From assembly GCA_020638175.1 (NCBI GenBank), contig JACKJA010000002.1:682001-746000 (forward strand): a stretch of 64,000 bases of DNA, read 5' to 3'. Both the position numbers and the translations under genes were made by a program. The stretch's first letter is position 1; each line of letters opens with the position of its first letter. Positions 24,318-33,004 of the stretch are shown here, piece by piece. Below the pieces are notes generated by a model, which had not been told where the DNA came from, searched no databases, and worked only from the letters and a program-made list of their open reading frames with translations. The stretch comes from Rhodospirillales bacterium. Its GTDB lineage: Bacteria; Pseudomonadota; Alphaproteobacteria; Micavibrionales; Micavibrionaceae.

Positions 24318-24734
24318 TCAGTGCAGGGTCCGGACGAGCCGGTACAATGTATTCCTTTGGCCTGTAGCTGGCTTTAACCACTGATTGTCAGTATGGTCGC
24401 TTTCAAAACCGGGAAGGACGGAAGGAAAATCTTGTGTGTGCTTTTGCAGATATTCGTGCAGGTCTCTGGCAACATCTCCGTTGGCATTTAAGAGTCCGTT
24501 CATATCAATGGAAAGCTCCATATAGCGTTCAGTGACTGGTTTGGAATTATCATCATAATGTCTAAGGTTTTGTATAAAATATGAAGTCTCCAGCCCGTTA
24601 TCTTCCCAAAGGGCACCCAAAAGCATATGAGCATCATCTTCAGGCAAAATAACATAACGATAACCGTCAGTCTTGGCGATGACTGCATTTTCGAAATGAC
24701 GGGGAAGTTTTGATTTAAGATCTTGGTTACTCAT
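24318..24734 (-). CDS. hypothetical protein
   Basis: 138 residues, no family recognised. It starts MSNQDLKSKLPRHFENAVIA and has an acidic, probably alpha/beta body (LPEDDAHMLLGALWEDNGLE, TERYMELSIDMNGLL), with no signal peptide or membrane segment. ATG 24734 is chosen because GAGAGTG precedes it; an ATG four codons earlier (24746) has only AT-rich sequence in front. It is convergent with the ATPase gene (9 bases apart) and divergent from rarA, and its composition is AT-richer than its neighbours, which hints at an accessory gene. Confidence 0.65.
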   Translation of the reverse strand: MSNQDLKSKLPRHFENAVIAKTDGYRYVILPEDDAHMLLGALWEDNGLETSYFIQNLRHYDDNSKPVTERYMELSIDMNGLLNANGDVARDLHEYLQKHTQDFPSVLPGFESDHTDNQWLKPATGQRNTLYRLVRTLH

Positions 24735-24772
24735 AAGCACTCTCATTTTTTATAATTTCTAAGAATAAAAAT

Positions 24773-24792
24773 AAATTATGTCAACATAATTT
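24773..24792. promoter_or_regulatory. perfect palindrome between divergent genes
   Basis: AAATTATG, TCAA, CATAATTT is a perfect eight-base inverted repeat in the 108-base gap between the small unknown gene on - and rarA on +. Its size and placement suit an operator for a dimeric repressor or a small hairpin. No cognate regulator is next to it. Confidence 0.4.
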
Positions 24793-24842
24793 CGGGCGTG
24801 GTCCTGCTTGTTTTTGTTCCATAAATGTTCTATTCCTAAAAT

Positions 24843-26147
24843 ATGGCTGATTTATTCGCAGTAGATACCAAGGAAACGCATGATACGCCCCGGCCTCTGC
24901 CGGACAGGTTGCGGCCCTGTGCGCTGGCCGAGGTGGCAGGGCAGGACCATCTGACGGGCGAGGGCGCGCCGCTGCGCCGCATGATGGATAGCGGTAAAAT
25001 TTCCTCGATGATTCTCTGGGGGCCGCCGGGCTGTGGTAAAACAACGCTGGCGCGGATTGTGGCAACGGAATCGGGCCTGCACTTCGACCAGCTTTCTGCG
25101 ATTTTTGCCGGGGTTAAGGACTTGAAAGCCGTGTTCGATGCCGCGCGTCTTCGGCGGCAAAACGGCCAGCAGACGTTACTGTTTGTTGATGAAATTCACC
25201 GCTTTAACAAGGCCCAGCTTGACGCCTTCCTGCCGGTGGTCGAAGACGGGACAATCATTTTAATCGGGGCGACGACCGAAAACCCGTCTTTTGAGTTGAA
25301 CGCGGCGCTACTTTCGCGTTGCCAGGTTTTTGTCCTCAAACGGCTCGATGATGCCGCGCTGGATCTGCTCTTGCAAAGAGCCGAGGAAGAAACGGGCGGC
25401 CCGCTGCCTTTAACGGCTGATGCCCGCAATATGCTCAAAGCCATGGCGGATGGTGACGGGCGTTATGCGCTGGCGCTGGCCGAGCAGGTGTTTAATCAGG
25501 CCGCTGAGACGCTGGATAGCGAAGCACTGATGACCCTCGTGCAAAAACGCGCGCCGCTGTACGATAAAGGTGATGAGGGACACTACAACCTGATATCCGC
25601 CCTGCATAAAGCCGTGCGGGGCAGCGACCCCGACGCCGCGCTGTACTGGTTTGCCCGGATGTTGGCCGGCGGTGAAGATCCGCGTTTTTTGGCGCGGCGC
25701 ATGACCCGTATGGCGGTCGAGGATATCGGTCTGGCCGACCCGCAGGCTTTGACCCAATGTACCGCCGCTTGGGATGCCTATGAACGTCTAGGCTCTCCCG
25801 AAGGTGAACTGGCTCTCGCACAGGCCTTGATATACATGGCAACGGCGCCAAAGTCGAATGCGGCCTATATGGCCTATAAAGCAGCGTCTCGTACGGCCCA
25901 GGAAACCGGCTCTCTGATGCCGCCTAAACATATCCTGAATGCCCCGACAAAACTTATGAAAGAGCAAGAATACGGCGCGGGCTATATTTATGATCCCGAC
26001 ACGCCGGAGGGATTCTCCGGACAGGATTACTTCCCCGAGGAAATGGGGCGCACCGCGTTTTATCACCCGGTCCAGCGTGGCTTTGAACGTGATATTCAAA
26101 AGCGCCTTGATTATTGGGCAAGACTGAGACGAGAGAAAAATGGTTAG
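24843..26147 (+). CDS. rarA: replication-associated recombination protein A (MgsA/WHIP AAA+ ATPase)
   Basis: RarA acts at stalled replication forks. The 434 residues hold an AAA+ module with Walker A GPPGCGKTT at 60-68, Walker B LLFVDEIHRF at 112-121, sensor 1 in GATTENPSFELN and the arginine-finger region LLSRCQVF. The C-terminal part contains the family tetramerisation domain (AVRGSDPDAALYWFARMLAGG, then RRMTRMAVEDIGLADP and PKSNAAYMAYKAA). The length is typical. The gene overlaps the next by eight bases. Confidence 0.96.
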   Translation: MADLFAVDTKETHDTPRPLPDRLRPCALAEVAGQDHLTGEGAPLRRMMDSGKISSMILWGPPGCGKTTLARIVATESGLHFDQLSAIFAGVKDLKAVFDAARLRRQNGQQTLLFVDEIHRFNKAQLDAFLPVVEDGTIILIGATTENPSFELNAALLSRCQVFVLKRLDDAALDLLLQRAEEETGGPLPLTADARNMLKAMADGDGRYALALAEQVFNQAAETLDSEALMTLVQKRAPLYDKGDEGHYNLISALHKAVRGSDPDAALYWFARMLAGGEDPRFLARRMTRMAVEDIGLADPQALTQCTAAWDAYERLGSPEGELALAQALIYMATAPKSNAAYMAYKAASRTAQETGSLMPPKHILNAPTKLMKEQEYGAGYIYDPDTPEGFSGQDYFPEEMGRTAFYHPVQRGFERDIQKRLDYWARLRREKNG

Positions 26148-26694
26148 AAAAACGATAAAGATAGCCTTGGACTCTTATCAACCAGAAAATGAAAAAGAAA
26201 AAACGGACCGCGAAGCTATAGTCGCATTCATGAATGATAATGATGATTGTTTTCACCGGAGCTGTGTTCCCGGCCATATCACGGGTTCGGCGCTTCTCAT
26301 CAACAGGACGGGCGACAAGGTTCTCCTCAACCATCACCGCAAACTTGATTTATGGATGCAGTTTGGTGGCCATTGCGACGGGGAATCTGATGTTCTGAGC
26401 GTTGCTCGCCGCGAATGCATCGAGGAAAGCGGCATCGAAAATGTTGAATTGGTCATGCCTGATGTTTTCGATCTCGACGTTCATGTGATCCCGGAAAACA
26501 CAACAAAAGGCGAACCCGAACACAAACACTATGATATCCGCTACTTGTTCCGGGTCACGGACGACAGCGATTTTGTCCTCAGCGATGAATCGCATGATCT
26601 GCGCTGGTGTACATATGAGGAAGCCAAATCCCTGACAACCGACCCGTCGGTGCATCGGATGCTGGACAAGTGGCGACGCATGTGTGAAAACTAG
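26140..26694 (+). CDS. Nudix hydrolase
   Basis: 184 residues. The Nudix helix lies at about 76-99, with GGHCDGESDV leading into ARRECIEESGI, which gives the REx2EExG core. The GGHxDG form is typical of one Nudix branch and shifts the first conserved Glu by one position. Nudix enzymes cleave nucleoside diphosphates linked to other groups; the substrate here is unknown. It overlaps rarA by eight bases and crcB follows within five, so it sits inside the operon between two genes that are often neighbours. Confidence 0.88.
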   Translation: MVRKTIKIALDSYQPENEKEKTDREAIVAFMNDNDDCFHRSCVPGHITGSALLINRTGDKVLLNHHRKLDLWMQFGGHCDGESDVLSVARRECIEESGIENVELVMPDVFDLDVHVIPENTTKGEPEHKHYDIRYLFRVTDDSDFVLSDESHDLRWCTYEEAKSLTTDPSVHRMLDKWRRMCEN

Positions 26695-26698
26695 GCCC

Positions 26699-27079
26699 AT
26701 GCAAATTTTATTCGCTATAGCCGCGGGCGGCGCGATCGGGGCAGTGCTACGGCACTTCACCAATAATGCTGTCCTGCATGTTCTGGGGCACGGATTTCCG
26801 TGGGGCATTTTTGTGGCTAACGTGCTGGGGTCATTCTTGATGGGGGTTCTGATTTCGGCGTTTGCTCATGCTTATGAACCATCCCAAGCCATGCGCGCGT
26901 TCCTGACGGTCGGGATGCTGGGGGCATTTACAACCTTTTCAACTTTTTCGATGGATACAGTCCTTATGATAGAACGCGGACAATATGTTTTGGCCAGCGC
27001 TTATGTTCTTGGCTCGGTAACACTGGCAATTGGTGGCCTGTTCGCTGGGATGATGCTGGTGCGGATGGTGGCGGCATGA
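26699..27079 (+). CDS. crcB: fluoride ion channel CrcB/Fluc
   Basis: Fluc channels export fluoride and work as dual-topology dimers. The 126 residues have four hydrophobic segments and the family motifs GGAIGAVLRH, FVANVLGSFLMG and GMLGAFTTFSTFS, which contains the pore Thr/Phe/Ser residues. ATG 26699 is used; an in-frame GTG at 26684 would overlap the Nudix gene. The last four bases overlap the rluC start. No fluoride riboswitch was seen. Confidence 0.95.
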   Translation: MQILFAIAAGGAIGAVLRHFTNNAVLHVLGHGFPWGIFVANVLGSFLMGVLISAFAHAYEPSQAMRAFLTVGMLGAFTTFSTFSMDTVLMIERGQYVLASAYVLGSVTLAIGGLFAGMMLVRMVAA

Positions 27080-28044
27080 GCGGCGTTCAGCATATAACCG
27101 TCGGTCCCGAAGACGATGGCCAGCGCTTAGACCGCTGGTTTAAAAAACATGTACCGGGCGTGCCGTTTGGCTTGCTGCAAAAGCTGATCCGCAAAGGGCA
27201 AATCCGCGTCGATGGCAAGCGCGCTAAAACTGATACGCGCTTGACCACGGGCCAGGATGTTCGCATCCCGCCGGTGCAGGATCCGGAAACTAAATCCAAA
27301 ATTCGTCGCTTGTCGCCAGAGGAAAAGGCCTACATTCGCTCGCTCGTGATCTATGATGACGGTGATGTCGTGGCCCTGAATAAGCCAGAGGGGATCGCCA
27401 CGCAAGGCGGTACCGGGCAGGGCGGCCACCACATAGACGGTTTGCTTGATGGCCTGAAAAACAAGGACGGGATAGCGCCGCGTCTCGTTCACCGCCTTGA
27501 TAAGGAAACATCCGGCGTTCTTTTGTTGGCACGTTCGGCAGCGGCCGTCCGCAAACTGGGCGACAGCTTCAAGAGTAAAGATGTCAAAAAAATCTATGTT
27601 GCGATCGTGGTTCCAGCGCCCGAAGAGTACGAAGGGACGGTTAAAGCCCCCCTGTTAAAAGTAAAAGACAAAACAGTTGTCGATACGGACGAAGGTAAAT
27701 ATGCGGCGACCGATTTCGTTGTGCTCGACAAAGCTGGAAAAGCTGCGGCGTTTATGGCCTTTTGGCCGCGTACGGGGCGCACGCACCAAATTCGCGTCCA
27801 TGCCGCCAGTGTCATGGAATGCCCAATTTTGGGTGATGACCGCTATGGTGGGAAAGTACCGGAGGAACTGGAAGAACTTGATCTCGCAAAGAGAATGCAT
27901 CTCCATGCATTGCGGATTATCGTCCCGCATCCCGTGCAAAATAAGAAAATTCTCGATTTAAAAGCGCCTTTGCCTGATGACCTACGGAAAAGCTGGAAAG
28001 CGCTGGGCTTTTCGCCAAATCTCAAAATCGATCCATTTGAATAA
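27076..28044 (+). CDS. rluC: RluA-family 23S rRNA pseudouridine synthase (RluC-like)
   Basis: 322 residues. An N-terminal S4 domain (about 12-75: QRLDRWFKKHVPGVPFGLLQ) precedes the catalytic domain with the family signature RLVHRLDKETSGVLLLARS, in which Asp is the nucleophile, and later GRTHQIRVHAASVMECPILGD (in two parts GRTHQIRVH and PILGDDRYGG). RluC-type enzymes modify three uridines of 23S rRNA near the peptidyl transferase centre. It overlaps crcB by four bases, a common alphaproteobacterial arrangement. Confidence 0.93.
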   Translation: MSGVQHITVGPEDDGQRLDRWFKKHVPGVPFGLLQKLIRKGQIRVDGKRAKTDTRLTTGQDVRIPPVQDPETKSKIRRLSPEEKAYIRSLVIYDDGDVVALNKPEGIATQGGTGQGGHHIDGLLDGLKNKDGIAPRLVHRLDKETSGVLLLARSAAAVRKLGDSFKSKDVKKIYVAIVVPAPEEYEGTVKAPLLKVKDKTVVDTDEGKYAATDFVVLDKAGKAAAFMAFWPRTGRTHQIRVHAASVMECPILGDDRYGGKVPEELEELDLAKRMHLHALRIIVPHPVQNKKILDLKAPLPDDLRKSWKALGFSPNLKIDPFE

Positions 28045-28062
28045 AAGAAAGGTCTGGACGCC

Positions 28063-29925
28063 ATGGTACTCCTTGACGAAAAGCCAAAGAAAAAAGAACT
28101 GACGCCGCGCCAAAAACGTTTTCGGCTATGGGCCCGGATTGTCCTGACCGTGGCCTTCCTGTTTGGTCTGAGTTTATGGGTGCTGTCTGTCATCGGCAGC
28201 GATAATCCGGCTTTGAAAGAAGGGCTGGAAAAGTACCTGACGGGCGCAACCGGGATGGAGGCCCGCATCGGCAAGCTAAACTATATGGGCTTTTTTCCTG
28301 ATCTGGAGCTGGATGTTGAAGATGTCGATTTTCTCAATAAGGAAAAAGGTACGGCGGAAATCAAGATTGATTCTCTTTTGTTTTCGATGCGGTTTTGGGA
28401 CATGTTTGTATCCCGCCAGCGCTATGAGACGATAGAGATCAAAGGCGCCCGGCTGGCCCCCGGGATCATGACGGCCAAAGGGATCACCCTTGATTTCATG
28501 GGGCTGCGCATGCAGGGCGAAGGCGATAACGCCCGCCCGGTTTTTGATTTTAATGGCCGCTATGGCAATGACGAACAAAAAATCAATGGCCGGTTCAATG
28601 TCGAAAAACAAGGCGTGTTCTATGTCTTGCCGGAAACCGGCAGCGCGTTTGATCTGGCTCTTGGAGATCTTGATATCAAGGGGCATTTGTCGGGACAAGA
28701 TGGCCTGAAGATATCTATCGATCAATTATCCGGGGCGGGAACCGGTGAAAACCCGCCTTTGACCGGGGATGTCACACTGCGGCAATTTGCCGGCACAACC
28801 AGTGCCGAGGGACAGTTGCAGTATGCCGCCAGCAAACTGGCCTATGATCTGGATTTTGATGATGACGAAACATCAGGCACCGTCACGGCCGATCCGCTGG
28901 CGCTCGAGGACATAAGTCCTTTAATAGCCTTGTATGAGCAAATAGCTGTATTCTTGCCGGGAAGCGATGCGTCTGGTCTGTCATTCGCAGAAAACAATAT
29001 TGATATGGATATAGCGATCAAAAACCTGACCGGGAACGGGCAAACGCTGGGAAATATTGATATTCCCCTTGCTGTTAAGAAGAACAAAATGACGGCGGGC
29101 CCGTTAAAAGGAAAACTGTCCGGCGGGCATCCGGCGGGCCGTATAACCCTGACCGGAAGTTCCGGCGAAGAAACACCCGCCAAGCTGGATATTGACGTGG
29201 AAATGCCGGAATGGGCTTACGGGGATGTCTTGGCCGCTTATAAGGGGGTGAGTGATGTCACCGGAAACGCCGACATCCATGCTCGGTTACAGGCCAGCGG
29301 CTACAGTAGCGAGGAGTTGATAGGCGCTCTGGCCGGAGAAATTGTCATGATCGCCGGGGAAGGCGAGATGAAAAGCCGGGCGCTGAATATATGGGGCCGT
29401 GGTTTGGTTAATTCTATATTGCCTGATCTTGATCCGGAAGCGGAGACGCAGCTGAATTGTGTAATTGCTGATTTCAAGGTTGAGAACGGCGTGGCGGAAG
29501 CCTCTCCGTTTTTTATGGATACAGGGCGGCTGACGCTGATGGGAACGGGAACTGTGAACCTGACCGATCAGACGATTGATATGAAGCTGAAACCCAAACC
29601 GAAACAGGCGGCGCTTCTCGATATAGCCCAGCCAGTGCGGATCAGCGGGCCTTTGACGGAGCCGGATATTGCTCCCGATACGTTGGCTCTGGGACTGAAG
29701 CTTGGCGAATTGTTTCTGGGGACGATCAATCCGGCGTTTCTAGCCTATACGTTGACCGATCTGGGGCTGACGGACAAGCACCCGTGCCGCCCGTTCCTGG
29801 AGGGGGATGAAGCTGCCAGTGACACAGATCAGGCCGACCAGCCTGAGGAAAATGCGCCTGCCGCTGAAAGCGCTCCAGCAGAAGAGAATGCGGATACACC
29901 CACAGGAAGCACTCTGAACGAATGA
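28063..29925 (+). CDS. AsmA-family protein
   Basis: 620 residues. A basic cytoplasmic N-terminus and a single membrane helix (about 28-48, VLTVAFLFGLSLWVLSVIG) anchor a long periplasmic part. The C-terminal 180 residues look like the AsmA C-terminal domain (GEMKSRALNIWGRGLVNSI, FFMDTGRLTLMGTGTVNLTD, DMKLKPKPKQ). AsmA-like proteins are thought to move phospholipid or help outer-membrane assembly. The last 35 residues are Ala/Glu-rich. Its end overlaps the next gene by four bases. Confidence 0.85.
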   Translation: MVLLDEKPKKKELTPRQKRFRLWARIVLTVAFLFGLSLWVLSVIGSDNPALKEGLEKYLTGATGMEARIGKLNYMGFFPDLELDVEDVDFLNKEKGTAEIKIDSLLFSMRFWDMFVSRQRYETIEIKGARLAPGIMTAKGITLDFMGLRMQGEGDNARPVFDFNGRYGNDEQKINGRFNVEKQGVFYVLPETGSAFDLALGDLDIKGHLSGQDGLKISIDQLSGAGTGENPPLTGDVTLRQFAGTTSAEGQLQYAASKLAYDLDFDDDETSGTVTADPLALEDISPLIALYEQIAVFLPGSDASGLSFAENNIDMDIAIKNLTGNGQTLGNIDIPLAVKKNKMTAGPLKGKLSGGHPAGRITLTGSSGEETPAKLDIDVEMPEWAYGDVLAAYKGVSDVTGNADIHARLQASGYSSEELIGALAGEIVMIAGEGEMKSRALNIWGRGLVNSILPDLDPEAETQLNCVIADFKVENGVAEASPFFMDTGRLTLMGTGTVNLTDQTIDMKLKPKPKQAALLDIAQPVRISGPLTEPDIAPDTLALGLKLGELFLGTINPAFLAYTLTDLGLTDKHPCRPFLEGDEAASDTDQADQPEENAPAAESAPAEENADTPTGSTLNE

Positions 29926-30626
29926 AACGGTTCTATAAACAGGTAGAGCCGCATGAATCCGCTGCAGGCTACGAAATCCGTCTGGATGGCCGCCCGGTCA
30001 AAACACCGGGCGGAGTGTGTCTTCTGGCCCCCGGAAAATCATTGGCCACCGCTGTGGCTGCGGAATGGCAGGCACAAGGCGAAGAGATCATCCCGGATAG
30101 TATGCCTCTGACCCAGATACTAACCACGGCACAGGAACGCGTGGCGCAGGCGCGCCCCGTGATGCAGGCACAGGTCTTAAATTATCTTGATACCGACTTG
30201 CTGTGTTATCCCGCCGGTGAGCCGGCTGATCTGGCCGCGCGGGAATCGGAACGGCGCGCCCCGTGGCTGGACTGGTTTGCTGATACGTATGGTGCAAGAC
30301 TGGAAACAACGACGGGACTGGCCGCTGTGCGCCACCCGGAGGCCGCGCATGAAGCCGTTCGGGAAACCGTTGAGGCTATGGATGATTTTCACTTTACCGT
30401 CTTGCAGCTGGTCACAGGTCTGAGCGGCTCGCTCGTGCTGGCTTTAGCCTTTATCAACCGGGCGTGTAACCCGGAGGATTTATTCGCCGCCGTACACGTC
30501 GAAGAACAGCATAAAGCCGCCCTTTATAATGAAGATGTTCACGGTCCCGCTCCGCTGGAGGAAAAGAAGCAGGCGGCATTCCGGCGTGATGCCGAAGCGG
30601 CGTGGCAGTTTCTCGATCTGATCTAG
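29922..30626 (+). CDS. ATP12-family F1-ATPase assembly chaperone
   Basis: 234 residues. It begins KRFYKQVEPHESAAGYEIRL followed by DGRPVKTPGG, the family opening, then PLTQILTTAQERVA and the C-terminal HVEEQHKAALYNEDVHGPAP. ATP12 binds the F1 alpha subunit during ATP synthase assembly in mitochondria and occurs in alphaproteobacteria. The four-base overlap with the AsmA gene indicates co-translation. It is a useful marker of the class. Confidence 0.93.
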   Translation: MKRFYKQVEPHESAAGYEIRLDGRPVKTPGGVCLLAPGKSLATAVAAEWQAQGEEIIPDSMPLTQILTTAQERVAQARPVMQAQVLNYLDTDLLCYPAGEPADLAARESERRAPWLDWFADTYGARLETTTGLAAVRHPEAAHEAVRETVEAMDDFHFTVLQLVTGLSGSLVLALAFINRACNPEDLFAAVHVEEQHKAALYNEDVHGPAPLEEKKQAAFRRDAEAAWQFLDLI

Positions 30627-31165
30627 AACCAGTTTTTAAGATTGCCGATTTTGTGACCGTGCCGGGCGCGGGCGACCCCCTTTATCAGGCGGAAAAGCAT
30701 ATAGAGAAGCAACGGCCCGGCGGCAATGGCCATGGAAAAAAGAAAGGTCATCCGGTTTGAGGCTATGAAACTGTCCATGCAGGGCTGCATTTTTGCGTTC
30801 ATCGCCCCGTAATCGACATTTTCCGGGTCGAGTTGCGCGGTGACCTGTTGAACGCAGCTATCCATCTGGCTGTAATCAATCTGCGGGATCATATAGGCCG
30901 ATGCGATGGCGATCGTGAACACCGAAAACAAAGCGGCAATCCAGAGCGTACGAATGACAAAGCTTGTATGGTTGTGGAGCAGGCTGTCTTCATCGGCCTC
31001 GGCCCTGAAAACGTAGGCCAGTATCATCAGGGCCGTAATCATGAACAGGGCCAGAACGGCAAACCCGGTGGAGGGCACCATGGAGGCCATCAGGGTAACG
31101 ACAAACAGACCGTAAAGGCTCATAATCTTTTTATGGTGAGGGTCGCGGGTTTTTTCTGCGTTCAT
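30623..31165 (-). CDS. hypothetical membrane protein downstream of mutL
   Basis: 180 residues. Hydrophobic segments lie at about 17-34, 37-53, 74-95 and 145-165, with a periplasmic loop containing MDSCVQQVTAQLDPENVDYG and two cysteines (about 105 and 130). The C-terminus is basic (RLIKGVARARHGHKIGN). It resembles small four-helix proteins of the DUF4870 type, though weakly. ATG 31165 lies one base beyond the mutL stop, so it is the last gene of the mutL operon. Its end overlaps the ATP12 stop by four bases convergently. Confidence 0.7.
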   Translation of the reverse strand: MNAEKTRDPHHKKIMSLYGLFVVTLMASMVPSTGFAVLALFMITALMILAYVFRAEADEDSLLHNHTSFVIRTLWIAALFSVFTIAIASAYMIPQIDYSQMDSCVQQVTAQLDPENVDYGAMNAKMQPCMDSFIASNRMTFLFSMAIAAGPLLLYMLFRLIKGVARARHGHKIGNLKNWF

Positions 31166-31166
31166 T

Positions 31167-32972
31167 TCATCGTCTCCCGAACAGTTTTTCAATATCGCTG
31201 AGTTTAAGTTCCACGTAAGTCGGGCGGCCATGGTTGCACTGCCCGGTTTTGGGGTTGGATTCCATCTGGCGAAGCAAAGCATTCATTTCTTCGGTCGTCA
31301 ACCGCCGCCCGGACCGCACAGACCCGTGACAGGCCATGGTTGAAAGGACTTCGTTTATACGTTCTTCCAGCCCCTGTACGCTGTCGCGCTCGGTCAGCTC
31401 ATCGGCCAGATCACGGATTAATCCCTGAATATTGGCCCGCCCGCCCAGAAGCGCCGGCACAGCCTGCACGGCGATGGCATTGGGGCCGAACGGTTCGATC
31501 TCCAGTCCCAGCCGCGACAGCTCGTCGGCCTGCTCGATAAGACGCTGCATCTCGGTGTCTTCCATTTCAATGATCTCAGGGGTCAACAATCCCTGTTTTT
31601 CGATGCCGTTATCGGCGATCTGATTTTTAAAGCGCTCATAGGTCAGGCGTTCATGCGCGGCATGTTGATCGACGATCACCAGCCCGTCAGGTGTCTGGGC
31701 GACGATATAGTTTTCATGAAGCTGCGCCCGCGCTGCGCCGAGCGGATAGTGTACGGCTTCCGGTTCGCTTTCTGGCCGGGTTTCAGGCGCGTTCTCATGC
31801 CGGGCCGCCGGTTCGAAAGGCTGGTAAAAATTTCTGACAGAATCCGCCAGCCCAGCCTGTAAAGCCCCGGAGGAAGCCGGACGCGGCGCCGGGGAATAGC
31901 TATTGTACAAAAACGGCGTGACCGACGGCGCATGCGCGGGCCGCAGGCTGTCGAGGGCTTGCTGCGCGGCGCTGGTACTAGCGCGCTGGCCGTTCTCATG
32001 CAGGGCATGCTTGAGGGCGCTGACCAGAAGCCCGCGCACTAGGGCAGCATCCCGGAACCGCACTTCTGCCTTGGCCGGGTGGACATTCACATCGACCTGC
32101 GTGGCGGGAAGCTCAATAAACAGCGCCGCCAGCGGATGACGGTCATGGGCCAGAACGTCGCTATACGCGCCGCGGATGGCCCCCAAAACCAGCCTATCCT
32201 TGATGGGCCGCCCGTTGACATAGAGGTATTGGTGCTGGTTCGTGCCGCGGTTGAAGGTCGGCAGACTGGCATAACCGCTCAGGTAAATGCCTTCACGTTC
32301 GGCTTCGATCGGGATAGCGTTATCGTAAAAATCCCGGCCTAAAATCCCGGCCAGTCGCTCCTTGTGATTTTGCCCCGGCGGCAGGTTCATGACCGTTTTA
32401 CCGTCATGAATCAGGCAAAAGCCCAGCGCCGGAAACGCCATGGCCAGTCGGGACAGCGTATCTTTGACCGCGCCATATTCGGCCCGTTCGCTTTTCATGA
32501 ATTTCAGCCGCGCCGGCGTGGCGTAAAACAGGTCGAGAATTTCAACAACCGTCCCTTGCGGGTGGGCGCAGGGCTGCGGTTCACCTTTCTTGCCGCCTTC
32601 GATGGTGATTTCCCATGACTCGGTCGCGTTTGTTTCCCGGCTCTGGATGGACATCCGGCTGACCGCGCCGATCGAGGGCAGCGCTTCACCGCGAAACCCC
32701 AGATGCGCAATATTCAACAGATCATTCCCCGGCAGCTTTGACGTCGCGTGCCGGTCAAGGGCGGCGGATAGCTCTTCGCGGCTCATGCCTTGCCCGTCAT
32801 CGCTCACCCGGATCAGGCTCTTGCCGCCATCGCGGATTTCCACCGTGATGCGGCTGGCCCCGGCGTCAATCGCATTTTCAACCAGCTCTTTGACCGCGGC
32901 GGCAGGTCTTTCGATGACTTCCCCGGCGGCAATCTGATTGACGAGTGTTTCTGGCAGATGACGGATTCGCAT
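31167..32972 (-). CDS. mutL: DNA mismatch repair protein MutL (endonuclease type)
   Basis: 601 residues. The N-terminal GHKL ATPase is clear: IAAGEVIERPAAAVKELVEN, DDGQGM, HATSKL and GFRGEALPSI. The C-terminal domain has the metal endonuclease motif DQHAAHERLTYE, then ACHGSVRSG and CNHGRPT, so it should nick DNA as in species without MutH. A Pro/Ala/Glu-rich linker lies at about 335-410. The start is ATG 32972 (MRIRHLP); a GTG two codons upstream is also possible. The gene upstream is a pentapeptide-repeat protein on the same strand. Confidence 0.96.
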   Translation of the reverse strand: MRIRHLPETLVNQIAAGEVIERPAAAVKELVENAIDAGASRITVEIRDGGKSLIRVSDDGQGMSREELSAALDRHATSKLPGNDLLNIAHLGFRGEALPSIGAVSRMSIQSRETNATESWEITIEGGKKGEPQPCAHPQGTVVEILDLFYATPARLKFMKSERAEYGAVKDTLSRLAMAFPALGFCLIHDGKTVMNLPPGQNHKERLAGILGRDFYDNAIPIEAEREGIYLSGYASLPTFNRGTNQHQYLYVNGRPIKDRLVLGAIRGAYSDVLAHDRHPLAALFIELPATQVDVNVHPAKAEVRFRDAALVRGLLVSALKHALHENGQRASTSAAQQALDSLRPAHAPSVTPFLYNSYSPAPRPASSGALQAGLADSVRNFYQPFEPAARHENAPETRPESEPEAVHYPLGAARAQLHENYIVAQTPDGLVIVDQHAAHERLTYERFKNQIADNGIEKQGLLTPEIIEMEDTEMQRLIEQADELSRLGLEIEPFGPNAIAVQAVPALLGGRANIQGLIRDLADELTERDSVQGLEERINEVLSTMACHGSVRSGRRLTTEEMNALLRQMESNPKTGQCNHGRPTYVELKLSDIEKLFGRR

Positions 32973-33004
32973 GGCCACAGGCTAGCGCAACAGCCGGGGG
33001 GATG

